Shown here: positions 44,701-55,790 of the stretch, piece after piece
Numbering within the stretch: the stretch's first letter is position 1
Layout of the letters: every line of letters starts with the position of its first letter
Assembly (NCBI GenBank): GCA_027924585.1
Contig: BSBM01000753.1
Coordinates: 27,058,501 to 27,122,500, forward strand
DNA: 64,000 nucleotides
Source of the DNA: Larix kaempferi
Lineage: Eukaryota; Streptophyta; Pinopsida; Pinales; Pinaceae
Direction: 5' to 3'
Made by a program: the position numbers and the translations under genes
The notes under the pieces: model-generated
Databases searched by the model: none
Told to the model about the DNA's origin: nothing
The model's input: the letters and a program-made list of their open reading frames with translations, nothing else

Positions 44701-47040
44701 TAAAGCAATACGTCAAAAGGAAGAAAAAAAATACAAAGTTTTGTTTAAAGCTCGGTATGTTTGTTTTTTCATCACTATTTATATTTTGAACTTAATAATA
44801 TCTCTTCTCTGAACTATAATGGACAACCACAACTAAATTTTATGTTTAATATAAACAATCAATATTTTATCAAATAAAATTATATTAGAATTCTCTTTTG
44901 AGATATATCATAGCAACTTGTATATGAAATAAAAATGTACAAAATAAAAATGAGATTTTTTTAAAGTGTGTCAAACATCAATCATGTGGGTGCACCTAAA
45001 AAACAAGAGAGATGAGATCCAAAATGATAGTCGGTTAGAAATTAATATAGAAATGATGAATATGTCCAAGAGTTTGTATTATTACTCCATATGTTCTTAA
45101 ATCTGTTTGACTAATTTATCAAAATCATTAGAGCAATGATGGTTCCATCAACATAAATAGGTTGATGGAACATTTTCATTTTCATCATTATTTTGAATTA
45201 TAGTTATCACATCAAAAGACCACTCATTACCTAATAAGAATACAACTTCAATGGCAAGCCAACTTTTCAGCAACTTGTTATCAATTAATAATAAGTATAC
45301 AACTTCAATGGCAAGCCAACTTTTCAGCAACTTGTTATCAATTGATAATAAGTGTATTTCTACGGTATTCCAACATGTTCAGAGATCAAATAAGCTTAAT
45401 CACACTACATGTGTGTGGGTATTCCAATAAGTCAAATCCCATAAAAAATAAGCTTATTAATTTTTTAATGTTTTATATTAAATATATTATAGTTTTTTTA
45501 TTATATTTGTAGTAAGTGTTGATTGTTTATTATTTTGAATGTTAATAAAAATGTCGGTAATATTTTTTTATTTTTTTAATTTTATATTATTTAATAATTT
45601 TTTTAATTAAACTATCTATTATATTATTATTAATTAAATTATTTATTATATTATTATTAAACCAATTTAAAATATTAATTTTATTATAATTAAATAATTA
45701 TTATATATATTATATGATGAGATACTTACATTGGTATTAGTTTTGGATGAGATAATTATTAGAAAAAACATCCAATCTCATAGTATTTCTCACATGTAAC
45801 TTAATGAATTTATAGGTGGGTGGCCTCCACTGAGATGAGATTTGATTTGTCACATGCAACCTAATGAATTTAAGTACGTTCTAAGTGGCCTCCACCAAGA
45901 TTTTATTTCACTGTAAGTGATTTCCACAACTTTGACATTATTAAGTAGGGATGACAAGTCACAACATTATTAAATAGGGATGACAAGTCACCATCAAGAG
46001 AAATTATTGTGCATTTATTGTGGAATTAGAAGTTTCGATCATTGACTCTTAGGCAGGAGACTTAAATACCACTAATAACCATTTGGGTTGTTTAAGATGT
46101 GCAAGTAAGTCCTCAACTACATTAAAGAAAAAATATGCTTTCATGAAGAATATTTTATTATATATAGGTATTTTAGGGACTGCTGTGAAATAGAAAGCTA
46201 TATAGGCCTATTCCTGCACATTTAACCATTCACATGGTGAAATAATTAACAATCAAATCATAATTTATTTTAAACATATATTTTTTTAATTGTGGTTCAT
46301 TTATTGATGGAGTATTGTATAAAAAATAAAGTTATAAACAATTTTGTATATTAATGATGTTTTTTTCAAATCAATTAATATAATCTTCATTAAATTTTAA
46401 ATATTATTAATATATTATATTTAAATTTAAATTTATATCAATGGAGCAAAATGAAATTTCTAACCTCACATTAATAATTATGATTTTATTTATTCTTGGG
46501 TTTTCTTTCTAAAAGTTATTTTAGGAATAACATTAATAATTATGATTTCATTTATTCTTGGTTTTTTTTTTTAAGTTACTTTTTTTAATTTGAGGAGTAA
46601 TCTCAATATTTTATGATTGCTATATTTTTTGGATTGTTTTGTTTGGATTTTGATTATAAGTTTTCAAAAAAATTTAGAGTCACATATATTAGTTGTGGAA
46701 ATTGTATAATTAAAGTGTCAAAGGGGTATTTGAGGGTCCTGAATCTATTTATGCATTCAAAAATACATTTTAAGGGCTTCCAAATTTGGATTTTACCAAA
46801 AAAAATTACCCAATTCTAACCAAAAACCACAAAAAAGGGTCCAAAACTTAAATGTAGAATAAATAGACTAATCCTTTATTTGATGCATGTCTTAACTTAT
46901 TCTAAGCACATTTTTACTTATGAAAAAATACCCAAATAAATGGAGCTCTCAACTTAACAATCTTTAAATAACTTCTCATTGAATTTCATTGTATTAATAT
47001 TTTGAATTTTGCAACATTTTAACCATTTCCCAAAAAATCA
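44701..47040. other. AT-rich sequence with many short duplications
   Basis: No gene recognised. It contains a 57-bp tandem duplication (TACAACTTCAATGGCAAGCC at 45241 and 45298). Further short doublets lie at about 45780-45900 (CACATGxAACxTAATGAATTTA), 45945-45990 (GGGATGACAAGTCA) and 46465-46570 (TAATAATTATGATTT). Such doublets suggest replication slippage or break repair. Confidence 0.55.
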
Positions 47041-47049
47041 AAATTGTTG

Positions 47050-49610
47050 TTGCACGTAGATTGGGAGGGTTGATAACAAATTGGAACTAGTCTCTTTAAC
47101 TATAGAGATTTATATTTTTAGACTTTGGATTAAGGATAGATATGCAACCATTAAAATTGGAGAAAAAATTTATGAGGTTTATTTGTATCATCCCTGTATC
47201 AACAAATAATATTTATGGGTAAACGTATTTGGCCTTCAATCCATCGAGATACCAAAAAAATATTTGGGGGTGACTTCAATTTTGTTATGAGAAACAAAGA
47301 GATATGGGGGAAGGTTAGTAGGGTGGACACCCTAACCCTGTACCTTTTAAATAATTGCAAGACATGCATATTTGACCTTGACCTTATTGAAATGCAACCT
47401 AGGGAAACATGAGATCATGGGTTGAGGGTGTAGAAAAAGTATTTAATAGATTCATCATTTCATAGAAAATTTATGAAAAGGAGGACAAACTTAGAATGTA
47501 GGACAAATATGGTGGCCTACCTAAGCATGTCCCCACCTTCTTACATATAGAAATAGATGACAAAAATCCTCAAAGACACTTTAAGTTCAACCCCCATTGG
47601 TTACAAGAAGAGGGATTTTCCAAAATAGTGAAGACTACAGAAATTTGATCCTAATATGGACGACTCTACTATACTACAATTTAGCTCCAAGCTTCAAAGG
47701 CTAAAAATACCTACCATATTGTGGGCCAAATATGAGGACTCCCAAAATGGCCTCCTTAAGGCGCAAAGAAAAATTTTGAAATGTTCAAAAAGAACAAATT
47801 TAAATGGTATCTTCATGGATGAGAACAATAAAAACCTAAAGAGGTTGGAAGAAAAGAGACAAAATATGCTAGCTTAGGAAGCTTCCAAACGGAGCTAGAA
47901 GAGTTCGGATATATGGCTAAAATAAGGAGACAAAAATACTAAGATTTTTCATAATTGTCCAAAAGGAAGGAAGATTGTAAACACTATATGGGCTATTCCA
48001 AAACCTGATGGGTCCAAGGCCCAACCTTCCAAGATTTGGTAGAATTTGGTAGAAGATGATGCTTCTTATTTCAAGATGCTACACAAAAACCTATGGAGGG
48101 TTAACATTCTTGATGTTCTTCAAGTGGCAAGGTCCTTTCCTAGGCTTATAAAAAAAAACCTGAATGGGGATTTGAATGCATAAGACTCCAAGGAGGAGCT
48201 CAAAGAATTGATATACTCTATTCCAAAATACAAATTCCCTAGTCCAAACAAATGGACCATAGAGTTCTATAGGGGCTTCTTTGAAAAGTTGGAAAATGAC
48301 ATAGTATATATGGTGGAAGAATCTAGGACCTTGAGGAAAGTTCTTGGCACCTTGAATTTGAACTTTTAGCAATAAGTCCCAAGAGAGTTAGTTTCCCCTC
48401 CTTTGGTGATTTGAATTCAATATCCCTATGTAATGTTATTTAGAAAACTATTGCAAAAACGATCTTTCATAGTAAAAAACCACCCTTTATCTAGGGATCT
48501 TTAAACAATAGTTTGGGTTGCTAGTGGATTGATGGATACATGATGTTATGGGGGTAGAACAATAAGCCCTTCACACCATTAAGTCTAGGAGAATGCACAT
48601 TGTGGTTATAGATATTGGCTTGTCTAAGGATTTTGATTGGGAAAACTAGATGTACTTGAGGCTTATCATTATTCACACATGTTTTAATCTTCTATTTGTA
48701 AAATGGAATTTAGGGGTGTTTATCATGATCTTCCTTCTCTATTCTCATAAATGGGTCGACCTATAAAATCTTTAGTTCTTTCCAGGGCCCAAGGCAAGGT
48801 TGCCCCATGTCCCCTCTAGTCTTTCTAATCATAAGAGTAGAACCAAGAAGAATTCTAGGAGAGTATAAGAGAAGAGGAAGGATAAAAGGAATTAGTATAG
48901 ATGGGGTTGTCTCAAGTGGATAAATTTAAGAACTAGATGGAGGAGCCAAGGCTATTAAACTACATCTCTCCCCATCATTTTATGTTAGGGTTTATAGGAA
49001 TACCAAGAATCATATGTTGTTTGAGGATATGCCTTACCTCTAGTAGTGTTTATAAAATTTGGTGCTCCTTTGAAGGACTTCAACATTCTCCAAAGCAAAA
49101 ACCACCAAGGAAAATTGGAAGGCTAGAAATAGACCAATCCAAAGCTTGGGATTTTTTAGATGGGGTAATCCAAGGAAACCCTATCCCCAATCAAGTTGGA
49201 GGTATTTTACTTCTTCCTTCTTTTCACAAATTTCATTTTAAAGAACAATTGGGATTGTAGATCAACAATTGGGTTTAATTTCATGCACTAAATTTATTAC
49301 TCAAACTAGGCTCTTGAAAAGAATGTGAGGAAACTATGGGTCTTTGGGGATTCAATGTTCATTAAAATTAGGTCAAAGGCTCTAACCGGCTTTAAAAATT
49401 AATATTGAGGCATTTCCTTGATTAGACATATGAGGTAATTGGAAAAGATATAGAATTTTGTTTTCAACATGTCTTCAAAGAACATAACCAGCAAGAAGAT
49501 TAGTTGTCCAAAGCAATTGCCCATAGTCCATTGGTATTAATTAGATGTAGGAACACAAGGAGAAAGAGTTTTCTACCCTCCACCCATAAATTTGCTATGT
49601 AATGTTTTGT
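47050..49610 (+). mobile_element. LINE-L1 ORF2 relic
   Basis: Fragments in ORF2 order are an endonuclease piece GGDFNFVMRNKEIWGKVSRV near 47265-47325, and middle pieces around 47.66-48.36 kb ending in a block like YKFPSPNKWTIEFY at 48228. An RT piece near 48780 encodes a decayed SRxxxQGCPxSPL block. A C-terminal RNase H-like block AWDFLDGVIQGNP...GGILLL near 49140-49210 follows, typical of plant L1 elements that carry RNase H. Stops and frameshifts are everywhere and most of RT is missing. No clear 3' tail was seen. Confidence 0.75.
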
Positions 49611-51050
49611 TTTCATGTACGATGTACTTTTACTTTTTTTTTCTCTCTTTTGTTGAGAATCTAGCATTGATTCAATTATATGAATATTATCTTTTTTTTT
49701 TTTTTTATGTGAAAAGCTTACATGTCCCTTATATAGAGAGTTATATAGAGAAAGAGAGGATGTTATATGATCTTGTAGGAAGCATATAGGCCATTCTCAA
49801 AAGTTTTTGGAACATGATTGAAGTGTTGCAACATACCATGAACGTAACTTTTTCTTCTTGTAAATATAAAATTACAATTTAAAAAAAAAATGAAATTACA
49901 AAAACATATACGTGCCTCCCTCAACCTTATAATCTTTCTTCCTATTTAAATAATGATTCTCAACTAAAATAAACATAAAATAAAAAAATAACAATTAGAC
50001 TATATAAATCTATGACTATATAAAACCGTGGTACCAAAAAAAATCACCACCCTCCCATCGATTGATGCAGCGAGGCAGCCCATATGTGTCCCTGCCAAGC
50101 ACATAAAAATGGATTTATTATCAATATAGAGCAATATTAAAAAACACGTTTTTTTTATTATGTAAGTAGAATTATTTACAACGTCACCTTTTAAGATTTT
50201 AAAATTTGATCAAAAAGATGATCCCTAAATAGGTTATAATGATCCTACAAAATTAGTGCACTGAGAATGTTAATTTTGCAACATTGGGCTTACATATCAT
50301 TCTATTTCACAACAATCCCTAAAATGTTGGGAACACCTTTTTATAATTTATAAATGTTATCTCAAAAGCATATTTTCTAATGCAATTGAGGAAATGCTTA
50401 TGCCTTAGCCAAACAAGATGGTTAAAACGGTCCTCAAGTCTCGCTGCCTAGGAGATAGGAGATATACTATGGGATACCTAAAATTTTAGGTTAATTTAAA
50501 TATTGACTAACAATCGAAAAATTTACATTTAATGTTGCAAGTTACTTCTTTGTTTCAGCATAATCTTATCAAACCTTTTTTAAAGAAGTGTAAGGTATGT
50601 CAACAAATTTTGTGTTTGTTCATACATAAGAATTTAAACATTACATCATAACTTTGTGATTATCATTCTTTTTTTGCTTTTATTAATATTTATAATGAAT
50701 TTTTTTATAAGAAAAATTGACATTTTTTTAAGTAAATACAGATTATATTATATTATATTAAAAACTGAAATAATGCATACCACAATTTACAGGCCATAGC
50801 AAAATCTTCCTTTCGTTTGTAGAGCCAGTCTTACTTTCTACTACCATCTACTGACCAAAACTACCCCCTCCACAAAGGGAAAACGGGAGATTTAACTAGA
50901 TTAACCATTGTCTTTTAAATAATGTTCCATCCATCATATCGAACTTCGACCTCTAACATGCATCTATACCCAAACAAGGAGAATCAAGGAAAAAAACTAA
51001 ATGACAACCAAACAAACTAAGTAACATGGTTCCCACCTAAAGGGTCATAT
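49611..51050. other. AT-rich sequence; contains one copy of a dispersed repeat
   Basis: No gene recognised. The stretch at about 50300-50560 is similar to about 60545-60775: GAGATATACTATGxGATACCT, then TTAGGTTAATTTAAATATT. They are two diverged members of one repeat family in the same orientation. Confidence 0.5.
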
Positions 51051-51058
51051 GTTCCTAC

Positions 51059-51420
51059 CTACGCTTGTAGCGACGAAGTACTCCCCTCAACCAACGGCTT
51101 AACCATGAACTGAAGACCCCGATTTTTGGCAATAGCATCAATTTTATTATGCATGAGACTTGACTCTGCTTGGTGCTCTTTCCAGAACTGCATTGGCACC
51201 TCATCCCCTTGTTCCTTCTCTCGATGTTCCATCAGGACCCAAGCAAGAAGATTTTTCATCACACAGAAGGTGGCCATGGACCGCTCATACAACGCCATAT
51301 GGGCGCGAATTGTTCCAGGGTCCTGTATCCACTCTGCTAGTGCTTTGAACTCCTCAAATGGCTATGAGGCTCCCAATTCCCCCCACAAGCCCTTCTCTAC
51401 ATCCTCCATTTCCCTCTGAA
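51059..51420 (-). pseudogene. Unrecognised open frame of protein-like composition
   Basis: The minus strand from about 51420 to 51059 gives a segment with balanced composition, including a block ending AEWIQDPGTIRAHMALYERS, then LLAWVLMEHREKEQG and a C-terminus VKPLVEGSTSSLQA. GC content is higher than in the neighbourhood from 50.8 to 51.85 kb on this strand, and flanking frames also look degraded-coding. The family is unknown; it could be a host gene fragment or transposon remnant. Confidence 0.3.
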
Positions 51421-51872
51421 TCAGCTCAAGGACCAATAATTTAAAGAACTGGGGTCCAACCTATGTCGCTTTCCACTACTACTTATTGACGTGAAGGGAA
51501 GAAACATCTTCTTTCCATTTGGCTTCATGCCCAATCGCCCAACCCCGTGTCTCCATAATTCCACTCCACTAATTGCCCAAATTTTTTGAGGTCACCCCTT
51601 CCACCTCTTCCAATTTCTCAACACAAACAGGAAACACTAACATCCATTCACTGCACCAGCTTGTTTGCTTTGCATGCCTTAAAACCTCTAAGGTTCCATA
51701 AATTGCCATAAGTACACCAGAGGATCCCTACAAAGTCCATCCAGTTTATGTACCCATCGTTAATCCTCCACCCTGCTCTGCCTTCATTCGCCACAAACTA
51801 CTACCATGACCTCCCCCCAGCCCATACGTTCAAATGACCACTCTGACTACCATACTTACTTTCTTACCGACT

Positions 51873-52460
51873 CATTAGGGGAGTTTTGATGTCTATAATG
51901 GGCCTCCTAAGGGAAATAATAAAATAAGAGTTTTGAATTATGTAGGGGAAAAATAAACACTACTTTTTCTTATTGTATTTTTTACATATCTCCTTATTGG
52001 TTTACCCAAAATTCAAGTTTAGGCACTCATTGGATGTGACCTTTAATTCCGCATCCAACACATACCCATATGGCATATTTTCGAGACACCAAGAACATGA
52101 AAAACAAAAAATTCAATAAAAAACATGTTTTAATACATAAAATACATTTTTTTATTAAATTTTCCATTTTACGTGTTGTGGGTTCCTCAAACGTATGCAG
52201 TGTGGGTACCCGTTGGATGCAGATTTGAATTGTTCATCCAACAAATGCTCAAAATTTAAATTTGGTTAAATCAATAAGGAGATATGTGAAAAATACAATA
52301 AAAAAAAGTAGTTTTTTTCTTTTTCCCTCCAATTTGTTTACAAATTTTACCCCCATGGTTGACATCATCATCTTGAATCCTATTGGTTCTTATAAAGTGG
52401 ATTTTGATGGTACTTTTTTTTGTTTTGAGGCCCATTTTTTACCTCAAAACTCCCTTAATG
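51873..52460. mobile_element. Foldback (long inverted-repeat) element, MITE-like
   Basis: The ends CATTAGGGGAGTTTTGA (from 51873) and its near-complement TCAAAACTCCCTTAATG (to 52460) pair, followed inward by AATGGGCCTC/GAGGCCCATT. Longer inner arms at about 51943-52120 and 52150-52331 pair over most of their length (for example ATATCTCCTTATTGG with TCAATAAGGAGATAT). The right arm has about 60 extra bases. No coding sequence. Transcripts would form a long hairpin. The target duplication is not resolved. Confidence 0.8.
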
Positions 52461-52639
52461 CCACTTACCTTCACAAATCTGTCACCTTCTCCTCGCATCG
52501 GGCCACGACTCAACATATATCCCCTTCCTCAGCCACGTAGCATGTTCTACCGACCACGTTCCCCCCATCCTCATGCCTACCACCCTCATCGAGGAAAGCA
52601 AAATTGACAATACTTGACAGGTTGAATTTAAAATTGGTG

Positions 52640-52870
52640 CAAACATCAATGTTATTAGCACTAGCTTTAATGCCGGGAATAACTTCCTTTTTAGTGTCAA
52701 CTTTAGCTTCCATTTTATTGTTGAGTTTAGCTTCCCTTTTAGAACCTACATTAACTAAAATTGGTGCTAAGAGTGTTGGCTAATAGTGTCGACTTTAGCT
52801 CCATGAATAACTTCCTTTTTAGCGCTAGGTTTAGCTTCCTTTTTAAGATCTGACTTTAGCACCATGTTTT
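52640..52870 (-). repeat. Left subterminal repeats of the CACTA-like element
   Basis: Several imperfect ~30-bp units with TTTAGCTTCCTTTTTAG-type words (the complement of the right-end units). In minus sense they encode a loose KEAKxxxxK pattern. Confidence 0.65.
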
Positions 52871-52992
52871 ATGAGTAATGAAATAAAATTAGGGATAATT
52901 TTTCAAAACAAAATTTAAGAAATATTAAAGGTTAAAAATAAGCCGCTTGTCTCAATCCTAATGAGTATGTGGGCATTTCTATTATTTTAATT

Positions 52993-52997
52993 ATAAT
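52993..52997. repeat. Target-site duplication of the Copia element, left copy (ATAAT)
   Basis: ATAAT precedes the TG at 52998 and recurs at 59032-59036 directly after the terminal CA of the right LTR. Confidence 0.9.
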
Positions 52998-53582
52998 TGT
53001 TAATGTAATTGTAACTTCATAAGATATTCACTTGTATTTTATATTGTTATTGTATTTTATTTGTACCTCTGACGGAGATGTTTATTCCTCTGGTCGGGGA
53101 TGTCATTATTGCATTTGGTCATGTAAAGTCATTGAGGTAAACCCTCATTTGTAAGTCGGGGAAATAGATCCCCCTACAGTCAGTTAGATTAGGGTTATTG
53201 AGTCCCCTAGAGAAGTCGGCTCAGTCAAATATAGTTGAGGCCGACCTAGCAAGTGAAAAGTTCAAGTGAAAGTTAAAGTATAAATAGAGAGTGGAGCTCT
53301 CTCATTTGTACACACACTCACTCACACAAGTTCGCATTACTGAGAGAGGACAAGTTCGCATAGGAGGAAAAGAGAGGAGTTGAAGAAGACCATCTTTGTT
53401 TCGGGGTTTTACTTTTGTGATATTGTATTGGTGACGATTCTATCTCTGAGGAAGTTGCGGGATTTTCTCCTTTATGGTTTCCCTGAGGAAATGATTCTTT
53501 GTGTCTATTGTGTTATGTTATACATGTTATTCTTTCAGTTAAGATCCTAGATAAATATTGATTAAAAGTAGAAAATCTAACA
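52998..53582 (+). repeat. 5' LTR of the Copia element
   Basis: TGTTAATG...ATCTAACA. A TATA box TATAAATA is at 53279-53286, followed by a CT-rich start region and the likely transcription start. Confidence 0.92.
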
Positions 53583-53597
53583 TGGTATCAGAGTTAA
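53583..53597 (+). promoter_or_regulatory. Primer binding site of the Copia element
   Basis: TGGTATCAGAGTTAA directly follows the LTR. TGGTATCAGAG is the standard complement to the 3' end of plant initiator-Met tRNA. Confidence 0.92.
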
Positions 53598-54018
53598 CCT
53601 GAAAAGAAGACACTGTGCAGCTGCGAAAGCTAGGGCCTCTTAATTTTTTGGTCTTCTATCCACATATCATCAACGAAAAGAGGCTAGGATAACTTTACCT
53701 AGGAGGGTGCATCTTTCTGTCGAAGCAGAATTGGATTCTGAGAATTTTCATTTTTTTTCCCATCACTCCTGCTGGAGGAAAACTAGGGCATCAGATATTT
53801 TGGGTTTCTGTTCACTGATTTGGAAGAGTGACTACATTGGGAAACTATCCTTGAGCAGCCACATCTATCTGTCCAATCAGAAGTTCCAAATTCCAAGCTT
53901 GGGAAATTAGGGTTTCTCTGACAAACCCTAGGGCCAACCAACTCCAGAACCAGTTTGGGCATCTAAAAGTGGTAAGACCTAAAAGCTTTGCTATTTCCAT
54001 TTGAAGTTCTCATTAAAG

Positions 54019-54936
54019 ATGTATCACCACACCAAGCTTGAGGATAAGCTTGAAGGAGTTGATAACTTCCAAGCATGGAAGTATAGGATTTCACTTGTCC
54101 TTGAAGAGAATGAATTGGACATGTATGTGAATGAAGAGGTTCCAACACCAGAGGGAGATGAGGTTAAATCCTTACACAAGAAGAACTTGGTTAAGGCCAA
54201 AAGGATCATTGCAGATTCCATTAAGGATCATCTCATCCCACATGTGTCATCTTTGAAGACACCTAAAGAGATGTTTGATACTTTGACCAAGCTATTTGAA
54301 GGGAAGAATATAAATCGAAAGATGACCTTGAGGAACCAACTCAAAAATGTGAAGATACAAAATGAAGAGACCATGCAGTATTACTTTACAAGGGTCTCTC
54401 AGATCAAGGAGCAAATTGAAGCTGTGGGAGAAAAGGTAGAAGAAGGAGAAATTGTGATGACCACCTTGAATGGTCTCCCAAGATCATGGGACTCATTCAT
54501 TCAAGGGATTTGTGCTAGAAAGAAGTTAAGCACATTAACTAGGCTATGGAAAGAATGCTCACAACAAGAAGCTCGACTCGTGGCTCGATAAGAGAATATG
54601 GTAGAAAATGATGATCAAGCTCTCACAACACACTCCAAAAGGAATAATAACAAGAGGGAGCACCATCAGAGTAAGAGGGAGAAAAACCACCACCAAAGTC
54701 AGAGGGATAACTTTAGGAGATCCAGGAGAGATCTATCTAATATTAGATGCTTTACTTGTGATGAGAAGGGACACTACCCCAGAAATTTTCCCAGAAATAA
54801 AAGTGGCTCCCACAATAAGAAGACCAACAAGAAAATACACCATGCTCACATCGCGGAAGATGATGAACCCGCAAGCAAAAGAACTAGAGAAGAAGAAATA
54901 GATGATTCTTCAAGTGATGAAGAATATGTATTGTAA
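54019..54936 (+). pseudogene. Copia gag
   Basis: Starts at ATG 54019 (MYHHTKLEDKLEGVDNFQAW). The Copia gag core follows: W...I...L, ALKTPKEMFDTLTKLFEG-like block near 54255-54300, NQLKNVKIQNEETMQYYFTR near 54335-54390, and LNGLPRSWDSFIQGI near 54465-54510. A basic, His/Arg-rich linker leads to a zinc knuckle CFTCDEKGHYPRNF in which the last Cys is Phe. An acidic tail ends at TAA 54936. One TAA at 54589-54591 (expected Gln) breaks the frame. It is otherwise close to a full-length gag of about 300 residues. Confidence 0.88.
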
Positions 54937-55790
54937 TGAAGGTAACCAGTTACAAGGGTTCATTCAGAAGGTTCCACCTCATAAGGTGAAGTTACAGATG
55001 GATTTCAATATTACATGAAAGGAGTAGGAAAAGCTCCTACAAAAATGACTCCAGAAACAATAAGGATCAATGCTCTATGGAAGAACCTTTCATCCATTTT
55101 GGCATTGGTTAAGATGCAGAAGAAGGAGAACTTAGAGTCTGCTCCAGTACAAAGAACAACTGATCTACAATGTAGAATACTTGCTCAATATTTCCGATCA
55201 TAAGCAAGAAAGGAACTGGACCTTAGAATCAGACGATGAAGAAGAGCACACTGTCAGGGATTCCAGTAGTTCCTGCAAGGAAGCAAAAATCAAGAGTGAG
55301 TCCACCCAACAACCAAACAAAGATAAGTATTTGAATTGTCATTTCTTGTATATCTAATTATTTAAATGATATTTTTCAATCATGTACATGCTTATGTTCC
55401 TAGATTTAGGATGTGAATTATGCATGTTAGAAAAGTTGCATTAAATACTACTAATATCCAAGTAATGGGTAAGTGGCCTATGGTACTGTACAACATTCCA
55501 TTGCTACTTATCTAGAATGAAACCTCTTTTCTGACATGTTGGGAGTAGTGCACACTCTTAACAATGTTTTGGTAGAGATTGAAGGCATCTAGAAAGTTAC
55601 CGTATGAATACAGGATATGAATGAATGTTGCGTTGAAACCTTGGCTAAAATAATTGCATGACTGTATGACCTATGTCTTTATGCATAAGAATTTGTACTG
55701 AAAAACTATGAGATGTTTATAATCATGCAACTGAATTTTTCTTGTAGGAAAGATCACGTACAATCACCTACAAGAGAAGGACGACGACAT
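54937..55790 (+). other. Segment replacing protease and integrase in the Copia element
   Basis: A short open piece at 55018-55203 (MKGVGKAPTKMTPETIRINA) is followed by AT-rich sequence from about 55325 to 55745 that ends in a splice-acceptor-like TTTTTCTTGTAG just before the RT reading frame. No protease (DSG) or integrase (HHCC, DDE) motifs are present. It may be captured sequence with an intron, or simply a scar. Confidence 0.5.
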
